Below, in pieces: positions 23,004 through 33,000 of a DNA stretch of 64,000 bases (positions within the stretch are counted from its first letter, which is position 1; each line of letters begins with the position of its first letter). Position numbers and translations under genes: made by a program. Source of the DNA: Chamaea fasciata (lineage: Eukaryota > Chordata > Aves > Passeriformes > Sylviidae); contig JARCOQ010000017.1 of assembly GCA_029207755.1 (NCBI GenBank), positions 2,058,945 to 2,122,944 on the forward strand, in the 5' to 3' direction. Under the pieces are notes generated by a model that was given only the letters and a program-made list of their open reading frames with translations, had not been told where the DNA came from and made no database searches.

Positions 23004-23107
23004 AAATAAAATAAAATAAAATAAAATAAAATAAAATAAAATAAAATAAAATAAAATAAAATAAAATAAAATAAAATAAAATAAAATAAAATAAAATAAA
23101 ATAAAAT
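23004..23107. repeat. (AAATA)n pentanucleotide microsatellite, about 20 copies
   Basis: About 104 bp of uninterrupted AAATA units. The run of phenylalanine, isoleucine, leucine and tyrosine in the minus-strand ORF 22974-23225 is its translation. Confidence 0.97.
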
Positions 23108-23153
23108 CTAATCTTCCCTCATCTCTGGGGTAAAGAATTCTCATCCCTGAAGT

Positions 23154-23236
23154 CACAGAATCCCAGAATATTTGGGGTTGGATCTTAAAGATCATCTCAT
23201 TCCAGTCCCCTGCCATGGGGGACACCTTTCACTGGG
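23154..23236 (-). mobile_element. CR1 LINE 3' terminus, short antisense fragment
   Basis: CACAGAATCCCAGAATATTT followed by GGGGTTGGATCTTAAAGATC, CCCCTGCCATGGGGGACACC and TTTCACTGG. About 83 bp of the terminal CR1 3' region is retained. It lies 46 bp from the pentanucleotide array. Confidence 0.8.
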
Positions 23237-24848
23237 AGTCCTTCACAGCCCTGAACAGCAATCCCCACTCTGATTTAACAACCCAGTGAAAACAGCCCAA
23301 ATAAACAAACAAATAAATAATCTGCTCACCCCAGGGCAGAGACAACAGGGCAACCAAAGCTGAGACACAGCCTGGAAGTCGCTGCTGTTGGAGGGGCTGG
23401 AGGATGCTCCAGCACCTTTGGTGGTGCTGAGCCCTAACTCAGGACAAACCTGGACAAACCTGACCCTCGGGGTTGATTTCCCATCAGATCCGCGCCCAGG
23501 TCCTGGCCCCAGGGGCAGGTGGGTGCCCACAGGTGGGAGCCTCAGCTGTCAAACCCCCGGCTGTGAGTCCCGGCCCTGCACCTCGGGGAAGCTGGAGCTG
23601 TACAATCCCTGAATTCTCAGTTCAGTGCTCACTCCCGGCACTGCCCGGCGCTGGTGACACACAGAATCGCCCCTCTATTTCCTTTTTCCTAAAGCGAGGG
23701 GCTTTTGAAGTCGTTTGCTCATGGGCAGGGGGATCATTAAAGCTCACTCTGAGCTCCTTCAAGCCCCTCTCCTCCGTGAACACTTTAAATGCAGCCCCCA
23801 GCCCTCCTCTGCCCCTCCCACAGTGACAAACAGGCTCGGGAGATCCAATTTTGCATTTTGCTTCCAAGTGCTTGATTTTCTGAGCTCCTGAAGCTTTTTG
23901 CATTGATCCCAGCTGAGGACATCTCCCTGCCAGCTTCTCCTGGCCTTTCCCTGGCTGCTGGCCGGGCCAGGGCTGCCAGGCAGGAAAATGTGAAACCTGA
24001 CAAATGGATCCAGGCAGAGAACCTCTGAGGACCGGGATCTGTGCTCCCGCATCCTCCCAGAGAAAGGCACAAATCCAGCCTTATAGAGTCATATATTTTG
24101 TGTACACAGAGGCAGGTAAAGTGGGCCTAATACAGGCAGGGTGGAAATGAAAGGACAATTTAATATCTGCTTCTCACAAAACAAGTTTATATACGCTTTA
24201 TAGATGGCGAGGTTTAGACATATGAAAGTATAAGAGGTATCAAACAAAAAAAAAAAACCCACAATACCACTGTTTGAGTTGAAGCAAGCATAATTTAAAC
24301 TCTTCGTAGACATGCACTCCCCCAAATCTCCCAGGATACAGAGAAAACAAAAATCTTTCTATAAATTGTTATAATTATGGCCACAAGAGCTGGTGAAGGA
24401 CCGGACCAAATTGTTCTGCCTTGCCAACAAATCAGAATAAAATGCCTTTTGAAGCAGCTGGCAAGGCACTGAATGGGAAGGAGGTGTTAGGGCCACAACT
24501 CCCGTGTTTGGCAAAGGTTCAGACCCTGGAAAATCACCTGGAGAAGCCGGGCACCACCTCTGCCTGCCAGAGCCAAGGCTGCAGGGTCTGGGCCCGGAGG
24601 GTTTGGGGACTGGTCCCCAAACTGGGGACGGGAAATGAGTCCCCAAACCCCCGTGGGTGTAAATGACCCCTGGCCAAGATCAGTTTAACCTGATCCTTCC
24701 CCAAACCGGGAGCTGAACTCTGGGGAGCTGCTCCAGAGTTTGTGTCTGGGTGGGCACTGGTTGTCTGATAATTTTCTTTTCTTTTTTTTTAAAATATCTT
24801 CCCAGTAGGAGGATGGGAAAGGACGCCAAGCAAAATCCATGTACACAT
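23237..24848. other. Unique non-coding sequence
   Basis: GC-rich to about 24060, then AT-rich with an A12 run near 24247. No gene or mobile element was recognised. Overlapping ORFs on both strands at 23388-24072 lack domain-like features. Confidence 0.5.
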
Positions 24849-24906
24849 AGACCCAGAGCGTATTCCAGCCTCTCCCAGAGACCCAGAGCGTATTTCAGCC
24901 TCTCCC
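24849..24906. repeat. Two-copy 30-bp tandem duplication
   Basis: AGACCCAGAGCGTATTCCAG with CCTCTCCC at 24849, repeated at 24879 with one substitution. Confidence 0.9.
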
Positions 24907-26379
24907 ACGCCAGCTCCTGGGTTTTTTTCAGCCCTGCCAAGGTGGTTTTACAGCGTTTGTGCTGCCTCAGTTTCCTCACAGACACAGAACCGGCAGGAGC
25001 AAAAGCAAAGCAAGAGCCTGGTGGGTTCAGAGATGTTGAGTTTGGGTGATGGATGGATGTGGGTCGGTCCCACTGGCCATGCCCACCCCATGAGGGCACA
25101 TTCCTGGTCCAGGGGCTCTCTGCCAGCAGCTGAGGGTGGGCAGGGCTTTCAGAGCTGGGGGCCTGAGAGAGGAAAATTCCTCCCAAACCGGGAAGGTGAG
25201 CGAGGCTCTGGAGCGGCCTCGGTGCTGAAAATCCATAAAGATCCCAGCAGACCCTGAGGGAGAACCAGGTAACTGCAGCAGGTGGAGGGAAGTGTTACCT
25301 CTGGAGCTGCTGGTGGCTGGGGAGCTCAGGAGACAATTGCAAGGGCAATAAAGATTTTAGTTTCTGCGGGAAGGGGGGTTATTGCCAAGGAATGATGTGA
25401 GACTGGGCGCTCATTTTTATTGGGAAGCTCTTTGAGTTCTGCCCTTTGCACCGTAACACCTTCCAAACACTTGGTTTTGAGCTCAGCCCCCGTGGGAGAG
25501 GGGTAAATGTAAATAAAACCTCGGCAGAAATGACACTTTTTATATCGGTGTTTATTTGACTCCGGCTCCAGGTGGATTACCGAGAGGAGCATTTAAATGA
25601 CTAAAGCATTTGCAAAACAACAGCACAATTGTTGCAAATGCTGGAACATCTAAACTCGAATTTCTATTCTAAAATATCGGATTATTTTCCACTAAAATGT
25701 AAAAAAGATCGATCCTCTAAGGAAAGGCTCCCAAACAACAAAAAGCTCCATAGCTGTGTTGGAGCGGCTCGTTGCTCCACACTCTCAGACAGGTTGTGCA
25801 GCTCTAGGGGCTCCCACATTCAAATCTTCTCTGCCCATGGCTGATATTTCTCTGCCTTCACACTGTTGTAATGCTGCATTCTTCGGAGATCACTCACAGC
25901 TGAATCATGCACTCCATCACTTTTAGCAAAAGAACAACCTCGTTAAAGGTGGCTTTGCCTGCTCCGTTCCAGACAAACAACTGCAACGGGAGGATGAGAG
26001 GTTCAGAACAGTAAGACAATGGGATGGAAAAAAAATTAATTAAGAAGTATTTTTTACCCCTCTACATGGTATTTCACAAAGGAAAAGAATCTGTTGTCTC
26101 TCCAAAGACAACGGCGCTGACTGTACACGTCCTTCAGCACAGAAAGAACAGCAATCCTGCAATGATCCTAAATGTTTCTCATGCCTATCGAATCCTCCGA
26201 GTTACAAGAGCTAAACAAAGACAGAGACTCGCACTCTGACCCCTTTAAAAACATCAAAGTGCCCCAACTATCAGCCCCGAGTCTTCCTCCCAACCCAGCC
26301 CTTGGCGATCGCGTTACAGCGCGACCCACGATTCATAATCCGGCCCGAAACTACAAATTATTTCTTGATTTTGCTCGAA
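24907..26379. other. Unique non-coding sequence
   Basis: Single-copy sequence that becomes AT-rich after 25560. No genes or mobile elements were recognised. The part from 25600 to 26379 has candidate-regulatory texture (few ORFs, no repeats), but nothing specific is seen. Confidence 0.45.
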
Positions 26380-26660
26380 TATGATCGAGTTCTAAAGAAT
26401 AATTACTGGTGTAATAGTTAACCGAGTTGTTATGAGAATTGTAAGCCCTTTTGGTTAATGCATGGCATATGTCTGAGGCATTCAGCTAATTCACATATCT
26501 GTCTGCACTATTAATAGAGAAGGTTACATGCCAATTATCCCGGGTTCAATCAGCCTGTTAGGATACAATAGCTGCAGTGTTCACACACTTGATGTGCCAC
26601 ATTCCTCGCAGACATTATAAGCAGCTGGTCCAGATAAGACCACTGGGGCTTTAATATTTA
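26380..26660. promoter_or_regulatory. Candidate regulatory block (AT-rich, motif-dense)
   Basis: Repeat-free AT-rich stretch with clustered homeodomain-like words (GGTTAATGCATGGCATATG near 26452-26470, AGCTAATTC near 26484, CTATTAATAG near 26508-26517) and a GATA-like AGATAAG near 26632. It reads like a vertebrate developmental enhancer core. The evidence is composition and motif density only. Confidence 0.35.
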
Positions 26661-28334
26661 GGGATCACTCCTTCACCCAACCTGGACTGAGATTTTTTTA
26701 AAAATTATTATTATTGTTACTGTGGTTCTTCTATTACTTCTAATATGTGTTTATGGATTATTTTTAGATTCAGCTGCGTTGAAGTCAACTGACATTTTAG
26801 GAGGGAAAGCAGATGGAGCAAACCCGGGACACAATGGATTCAGGGGTTCTCCGAATTCCCCAAAACCAGCAGCACTTTTGTGTGAGGAGGCATCAAAATA
26901 CCTCCCCATCACCCAAACCTGTGAAAAGGAGCACGCTGAAAAGCCTGGCCCGTGCTAAAAGCTTAATCTCATTTAATTATTTAGCCCGCTTTGCTTAAAA
27001 AAAAAAATATTTAAAAACCCAACAACAGGACAAAACAACCGCATTAATTCGGGCTGCGGCTGGTTCTGTATTTTTATCTCACTATTGGCATTTGGGAGAG
27101 AGAACTTCGGGAGAAGTATCGGGGTTTAGTTTAGCCCAAGGTGGGAAGCAGCACGCCGAGAGCCAATTTAGAGTGGCACGTTAGTGAAGCCACCGTGAGC
27201 TCGATTGGGGATTTCACCACATGAAAACCAGACATTCATCTGTTCCCATGGAGATATTCCTTCTCCCAGTCAATCAGGGAGCTGTTCAGGTCAAACAATA
27301 GGCAGTGGTTCCTTTTCTCATCTTACAAACAGATACCCCCTCCCTCCTCCTCCTTCTATTTGCGGGGATTCGTGATAACATTTAAACACCTACAGACCAG
27401 GCAGTAATATTTCCAATGATGAAAGAAAAGTATTGGCTGAGCGCTTTTTTTTTTTTTTTTTTCCCTTTTTTCCCCCCTCCAAGCTTGCAGAAAATGAATC
27501 AAATAAAAATAAGCCAGTCCTGGACTCTCACGTGTACCCTGAACTTTTTTTTTTTTTTTTTTTACCACTGCATTTACAATATTTAAAACTGAGATAAAGT
27601 TTTTTTTTTTTTTTTCACGGGGCTTGAGCATCCTTTGTTGCCAGGCCACCCTAAAAGCGCGTGGGATCATTGCGTGCAACTTTTTAATTGCCGGAGCAGG
27701 GGGAACAGCAAAGCACCGCGGGATGGTGCTGGGGAAGATGCAAAGTGTGATTTCTTCCAGAGCCATTAACTCAACCCTAAAAATAAAGCAGCACGTGGAA
27801 AGCAGTTGTACAGCACAGATCAGGAGATGGAAATGATGTTTTTTTAACCAGTGCTGCTCCTCTCAGGTGCTCAGAGCAGGCTGAGGGACACCACGCCAAG
27901 ACATGTGGGTGAGATGTCTTAGAATCATATTTTTGACAATTTAGAATCATGTTTTTGCCTCGCTGGCCCCCAAAAAACTCTGTGTATTTGAGCATAGTGT
28001 TATATAACGGTGTTTGCAAAATTTTCTTTCTTTAGACATGTAACTTAGGAAACTACAGGTGCATTTCCTACTCTGAAGAAATTCTTACCTTACACAAGAT
28101 CAGGGGCTGCTTTTTCCTCTCCGTAAATATCTCCGTGTGGTTCAGCTTTGCAAATTCCCCAACATTTGAGGGGCAAACTCCTCCACCCCCTGAAACCAAA
28201 CTGTTGAACACCTTCCTAGCCCTTACTGACAGATTCAGATCATTTTTGGCAGAGCTGCTGAAATTTCTTCATTAATTTTTGATTCATTCACCACAGCGAT
28301 GATTAATCCTTTGGGGTTTTGATGTGAAACGGGT
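26661..28334. other. Unique non-coding sequence with three T-runs
   Basis: T18 at 27445-27462, T19 at 27545-27563 and T16 at 27600-27615. Their spacing over 170 bp gives lysine runs in the minus-strand ORF 27356-27766. Otherwise single-copy with no recognised gene. Confidence 0.5.
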
Positions 28335-28570
28335 GATTTGGAAGAGGGGAGAGAGAGCACCCAAACCCAGGGGAAAGGAGGTGAAATTCCAGCTTTATTT
28401 AACCATTAATCAGCACATTCCTGCCCAAGGCCTCCTCCAGGTGCCTCTGCCCCGATGGCAAAAGACAGACACCAAAGGAGGGGTTGGGGTTTATTCCAGA
28501 GTGGGAACTGGAATCCTGTCTAAATTGGCAGAATAGAGGGATAAAAATGTTTTTTAACGTAAAACTGAGG
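28335..28570 (+). repeat. Dispersed repeat 'family A', copy 1
   Basis: 236 bp, about 94% identical by eye to 32234-32473. It begins GATTTGGAAGAGGGGAGAGA and ends near AAAACTGAGG. Internal blocks include CCAGCTTTATTTAACCATTA, ACAGACACCAAAGGAGG and GGGGTTTATTCCAGAGTGGG. It has no terminal inverted repeats, no poly-A tail, no TG...CA ends and no tRNA-like box. The 14 bases just upstream (GTGAAACGGGTG) resemble the end of the other copy, so the true unit might be longer or circularly permuted. Confidence 0.85.
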
Positions 28571-28805
28571 TTCATCAATTCTCCTTGGGAAATAAATCCC
28601 TTGGACAAAGGTTGGCACTGAAGCTGGTGCCTGAAAAGCCAGGTCAGAGCTTGGCAAGTCCCGGTGTAAAAGTCAAATATCAGACACCAGCACCCTGATC
28701 TCTGCCTGTGCCCTTGGCCAGGACCAGCACTCGCTCACTAAATAAACACTGATGGGTTAATGAACTTCCCTGATTAAAAGGGAGAAAAGAAACAGCCAAG
28801 ATGCT
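28571..28805. other. Unique spacer between repeats A and B
   Basis: No similarity to the corresponding flanks of the second A and B copies was seen by eye. Confidence 0.5.
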
Positions 28806-28910
28806 CCCAGTTCCTTCCTAAATCCCACCTCTGCTGGGACTGGGAGGCACCAGCCTTCGCTCCAGGGCAGGAACAGCATCCCAAAACTCCGACTGTTCCT
28901 TTTCCCCTGG
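28806..28910. repeat. Dispersed repeat 'family B', copy 1
   Basis: About 105 bp, roughly 85% identical to 31458-31561. Shared words are CCCAGTTCCTTC, TCCAGGGCAGGAACAGCATC, CCAAAACTC and CTTTTCCCCTG. The minus-strand ORFs through both copies share the peptide VLGCCSCPG and the RW-L-RNWE pattern because of this. Family unknown. Confidence 0.75.
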
Positions 28911-29173
28911 TTTTAGTCACTAAACGTCCCCTCCACCGGGAGCCTGGGGACTCAATGCCAGCTTTGAGGAGGAATTCCTGGATTCCTGGCCGTCCTCGGG
29001 GTGTTCCTGCCTTGGTGGACACCTGGACAAAGGTGGCCGGCTCCTGCCAGGGCTGTGCCCGACAAAGGATGGCAGAGAGAGACCCCAAAGCGACACCAAG
29101 AACTTCATTTACACCAAAACACAAAGCGGTTGTTTTCCACTAAGCATGGTTTTGTCGGTTTTTTTAGTAGGGC
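28911..29173. other. Unique non-coding sequence
   Basis: GC-balanced single-copy stretch. No gene was recognised. Confidence 0.5.
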
Positions 29174-29365
29174 TTTTTTTGTTGTTGTTTTGGTTTGGGT
29201 TTGTTTTTAATTTTTTTTTTTTTTGGGGGGGTGGTCTTATTTTTTTTCTTGTTTTGTTTTGTTTGTGTTTGTGGGGTTGTTTGTCTGTTTGTTTGTTTGG
29301 GTTTTTGGTGGTGGTTTTTTTTTTTTTGTTTTGTTTTGGTTTTGGTTTTTGTTTGTTTGTTTTTC
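29174..29365. repeat. G/T-rich low-complexity island
   Basis: About 190 bp in which the plus strand is almost only G and T, with GTTT, GGTTT and TTTTG words and T/G runs. The hydrophobic F/V/L/G/W/C ORFs on plus and the K/N/P/T/Q ORFs on minus are low-complexity translations, not membrane proteins. Confidence 0.92.
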
Positions 29366-29369
29366 CCAG

Positions 29370-29474
29370 CCTGGTCGCTCGAGAAAAGGATGGAGAAAAG
29401 CGAAAGAACAAGATTTTGGTTCGGATGAAAACTCCAGAAGTTGAAAGAAGAATTCGCCTTCAGCTGCTGGCTGA
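29370..29474 (+). other. Possible internal exon (weak candidate)
   Basis: The GT-rich island ends in a pyrimidine-rich tract with TTTTTCCCAG (AG at 29368-29369). After 105 bases comes CTGA followed by GTAAGA (GT at 29475-29476), which matches a splice donor. One frame is open across the whole interval and encodes a highly charged 34-codon peptide with KRKNK and VERRIR patterns. I recognise no protein family. Splice-like signals at this quality occur by chance, so expression data would be needed. Confidence 0.18.
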
Positions 29475-30085
29475 GTAAGAATAGAACAGGAAACTGCAAA
29501 TGACACCGGCGGGGTGGATTGTACGATTAAGTAACTGCCCTCCTTTTTAATGAAGTCACTCAAGTACAACTGAACGGCAAAGCGAAGCAGGAAAGTCAAT
29601 AGAATTAAACTCTCTCGGCTTTAAACAAGCCTGGCCAGTTTTACGGCTTCTCCCAAAATCGCGTTTCCAGCCCGGCACGGGAGATTTCTGTGCCCTGAAC
29701 GATCGGAACAAAGAAACGCGAGCTCAGAACCGGCCCGGGAAACAAGCGGGGCGGGGGGTGTAAATGATAAAGCCAGAGATGGTTAATAAACAAACAAAAT
29801 AAACGGAATTTCTGCGCAGAAGGAACCCGGCGTGGAGCGCCCTTTGTGCGCCCGGGCCCAGCCCGGGCAGCAGCGCCTATTCCACTCAGGGATTTCTCAC
29901 CTTTTGAAAGCGACATTTGCAAGTGACTTTAGCCTTTGAAACCCTCGGCTGCTGGAAGGGCACGGATGGGCTGGCACCTGTCCTCAGGCCGCTTTTATCT
30001 ATTCACCGAGGCCTGGCCGAATTAACCCATTTAAAGGCGAGTTTTGGCGCACTGCAGTTAACCCATGAAAGGAGCGATATCCCCG
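29475..30085. other. Unique non-coding sequence
   Basis: Single-copy sequence with a GC-rich stretch at 29690-29880. No gene was recognised. Confidence 0.5.
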
Positions 30086-30265
30086 AGACCTTTATTTTTA
30101 TTTATTTCTGTTTATTTTTATGTATTTTTAATTATTTTTGTGTATTTTTATTTATTTTTATTTATTTATTACTAGCTATTTATGTATTTATAGCTCCAGT
30201 AATAGTAATAGCTATTACTATTTATTTATTTTTTATTAGCTTTATTTTTACTTATTTATCCCTTC
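30086..30265. repeat. (TTTA)n-rich low complexity
   Basis: Imperfect TTTATTTT units over about 180 bp. The embedded AGTAATAGTAATAGCTATTACT at about 30198-30219 contains a palindromic core. The aromatic and hydrophobic ORF 29917-30369 passes through it. Confidence 0.9.
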
Positions 30266-31457
30266 GCTTTACTTTTAATTTCTGCCTCTTTGCAAGAACC
30301 TGTGCGAAACCCCAGGGCTCTGAGGAACATCCTGGATCCTGGAGCAGTTTATTCAAAGGCACTGAGTAATTCTAGCTCGCATATTCCTCCTGTGCCCTGA
30401 TGCAAAGAAATTAGATCGTGATCTTTCGTCTGCTCCCACTGCCTGCAGCGCCAGGGAAAACTCCGAGAAAAAAAAAAATAGTTATTGATATTCAAGGAGA
30501 TTCCATCATCAGGCCAATGGAAAATACAGGCATGGGTTTTATTTCTTATTTTCTTTTGCCTTTTTTTTTTTTTTTCGTGGAGGGTTTCAAGTAGCCGATG
30601 GTTTTACAGACAGCAGAAAGTGTTTTAAGTTGTGATGGCAAAGCAGGAGGAGCTGTTAGTCGTAAAAAGGAAGTTGCATGTCATATTAAAAGTGAGCTAG
30701 AACCGTCTGGGGTATTAATAGACAGATAGAACAAGGCAAAACAGCAAACAAAACATTATCCGGAAAAAGAAAAAAAAAAAAAAAAAGAGTTCTCAAACCA
30801 AAAGCAGAACTTTTGGAGGGTTAGATCCTCAATTTGTGGCCTTAGCTAAGAAAAGGCAAAGCAAATCGGTGAACTGATTGATCCTGGGAGCAAAGTGAAC
30901 CTTTCCTTACAGAGGAGGGTGGAGGGAAGACAGGCAAGAAAAAGCAGCAGGAGGAAACGCTTCCCCTCTCAGAAAACCTCTCATCAGGTCTGAGGTGGAA
31001 ATCATAAAAGAAACCCTGCGTCCACTTCAGGAAATAGGAGCATGATTTCTTTCACTAAGATTAAGGTCGGGACTCGTTTCTGTACGTGCTGAGGCTTTAC
31101 CGCCCCTAGCATGGGAAAAAAAAAATTAGTCTGCTAGAGGTTGAACTGATGTAATTATTAGCATTCGACAGAAAAATACTTCAGTTTGCTGGAAGGAAAC
31201 AGGAGAGACGCCAAGCTGGGGTTTTACAGGTGCACCATCTCAAATGATCAATGATGTCCTGATCTAAAGTCGCAACTGCACAGAGATGGAAATTCCCAGC
31301 CTGGAAATGTGCCCAGGGCACCCAGACCCCACCAGGGACCAGCAACGGTGGAGCCACAGCCAGGAGAGAACATGGATCACTCTAAAATAAAATCTGCATT
31401 TTGTTCTGCCCCAGTGCAGCAGAACAGCAGCAGGAGGGTGGGATTCCAACTGGGATT
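30266..31457. other. Unique non-coding sequence with A/T runs
   Basis: T-run at about 30562-30576 and A-run at about 30768-30786. The part from 30590 to 31200 is AT-rich and repeat-poor and might hold regulatory sequence. No gene was recognised. Confidence 0.45.
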
Positions 31458-31561
31458 CCCAGTTCCTTCTTAAATTCCACCTCGGCTGGGGCTGGGGGGC
31501 ACCAGCATCTGTTCCAGGGCAGGAACAGCATCCCAAAACTCTGAGTCTTGCTTTTCCCCTG
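31458..31561. repeat. Dispersed repeat 'family B', copy 2
   Basis: Second copy of the 28806-28910 repeat, in the same orientation, about 85% identical. It lies 673 bp upstream of family A copy 2, whereas at 28 kb B lies downstream of A. Confidence 0.75.
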
Positions 31562-32104
31562 ACTCCAGCTGGGGTAAAATGGGGTGTGAAGTGCAGAGCC
31601 CCCAACCCAGACACCAGGGATTCACATGAGTTAATTCCTGATCTCTCATTTCCTCATTTTGACTATTTTACACGGGAAATTCTGGGGAAATCCTGACTCC
31701 TTTGGCATCAGTAGCAAAACTCGTTAATTTCCAGAACAACTCCCACCAAGGACCAATCCCCAGAGTTGTCAGGTTCCATCCTCAGGGCTGTGTTTCCAGG
31801 ATGATGAAATTTCGGCTGAATTCAGACATGTGTGATGTTTATTCAAAGCAGATGCATCCAATTCCTTACAAATGCTCACAGTAACTATTAATCAAGTGTT
31901 CATACTGCACACTGTAATCAGGCGCTCACTCTGCCTCACATGTCAAGGAACAGGGATTGTTTTTAAACTTCCTTCACCGTAAAGGGATCAAAGAAAATGA
32001 TGGTGAATGACCACGGAGCTGCCACGAGCCACGGCACAGAATCAGCCTGGAAAATGCCTCTGTGAAAGGAAATACTAGTGGTGAAATCTTCTAAGATTCG
32101 GATA
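31562..32104. other. Unique non-coding sequence
   Basis: Single-copy sequence. No gene was recognised. Confidence 0.5.
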
Positions 32105-32593
32105 ACACAGAGGAATCCCAGAAGTGAATTGTAGAGGGGTTTGGGTTGGAAGGGAATTTAAAATAATCCTGTTCCACCCCTGCCATGGGCAGGGGCACCT
32201 TCCACCGTCCCAGGGTGCTCCAAGCTGGCCTTGGATTTGGAAGAGGGGAGAGAGAGCACCCAAACCCAGGGAAAAGGAGGTGAAATTCCAGCTTTATTTA
32301 ACCATTAATCAGCTCATTCCTGCCCACGGCCTCCTCCAGGTGCCCCTGCCCAGATGGCAAAGGACAGACACCAAAGGAGGGATTGGGGTTTATTCCAGAG
32401 TGGGAATTGGAATCCTGTCTGCTGTTAAGTTGGCAGAATAGAGGGATAAAAGTGGTTTTTATGTGAAACTGAGGGATTCCAGGGATCCAGGGGCAGCCAC
32501 AGCTTCCCTGGGCACCTGTGCCAGGGCCTCCCCACCCTCCCGGGGAAGGATTTCTTCCTGATATCCATCCTGAATTTCCCTTTTCCAGTCTGA
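32105..32593 (-). mobile_element. CR1 LINE 3'-end fragment split by an insertion
   Basis: The two halves are antisense CR1. The left half (32105-32235) has AGGAATCCCAGAAG, TTTGGGTTGGAAGGGAATTT and CATGGGCAGGGGCACCTTCC, ending at CTGGCCTTGGA. The right half (about 32475-32593) resumes exactly where an uninterrupted CR1 should, with TTCCAGGGATCCAGGGGCAG, GCCTCCCCACCCTCCCGGGG and TTCTTCCTGATATCCATCC. The comparison is the uninterrupted fragment at 6332-6552. The intervening 240 bp is repeat A. Confidence 0.9.
32234..32473 (+). repeat. Dispersed repeat 'family A', copy 2, nested in CR1
   Basis: About 240 bp, roughly 94% identical to 28335-28570, inserted between the two halves of a CR1 fragment. 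A GGAT word occurs at both junctions (32233-32236 and 32473-32476) and could be a 4-bp target-site duplication or junction microhomology. Relative to copy 1 it has about 15 substitutions and a 5-6 base indel (GCTGTT region near 32420). Confidence 0.88.
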
Positions 32594-33000
32594 CAGTCAG
32601 AACCTGGCGATGATCCTAACCCAGATTAAAGAGTTCCTGGCCAAGATGCACCACAGTTTACCCGGCTCCAAATATAAAACTGCTCATCGGCCCGTGCTTT
32701 CTCCAGGAGACAGATAAGGAAACGATCCCTACAGGACAAACCACGTGCCCTCCCCACCCCACAGCTCCCAGCCCCATCCTGGAGGAAGCTGTGATGCCGA
32801 GGAGCTCAGCTGAGCGGTGTAAACACACCCTGCGCGGAGATTCGGGGCTGACACATCCCTTACTCACAGCCCGCTGCCCCGCTTGTGCAATCCTGAACTT
32901 TACCAGCCGTGCCAAACAATAACCGGCAGCGCAGGCAGAGGGGAGAACCCCGCCAGGGCTGCAGAGCACGGGCAAACAGCGGAGCTGGCCTTGGGCTGCG
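32594..33000. other. Unique non-coding sequence
   Basis: GC-rich single-copy stretch. No gene was recognised. Confidence 0.5.

Noticed and set aside
22974..23225. ORF with FILFYFILFYF repeats
   Set aside because: Translation of the (AAATA)n array.
28335..28910. A and B as one ~580-bp composite repeat
   Set aside because: Order and spacing differ at the second locus and the spacer is not conserved, so they are treated as separate.
29146..29499. Very hydrophobic ORFs resembling membrane proteins
   Set aside because: Pure translation of the G/T island (F, V, L, G, W, C only); the minus frames give K/N/P/T/Q.
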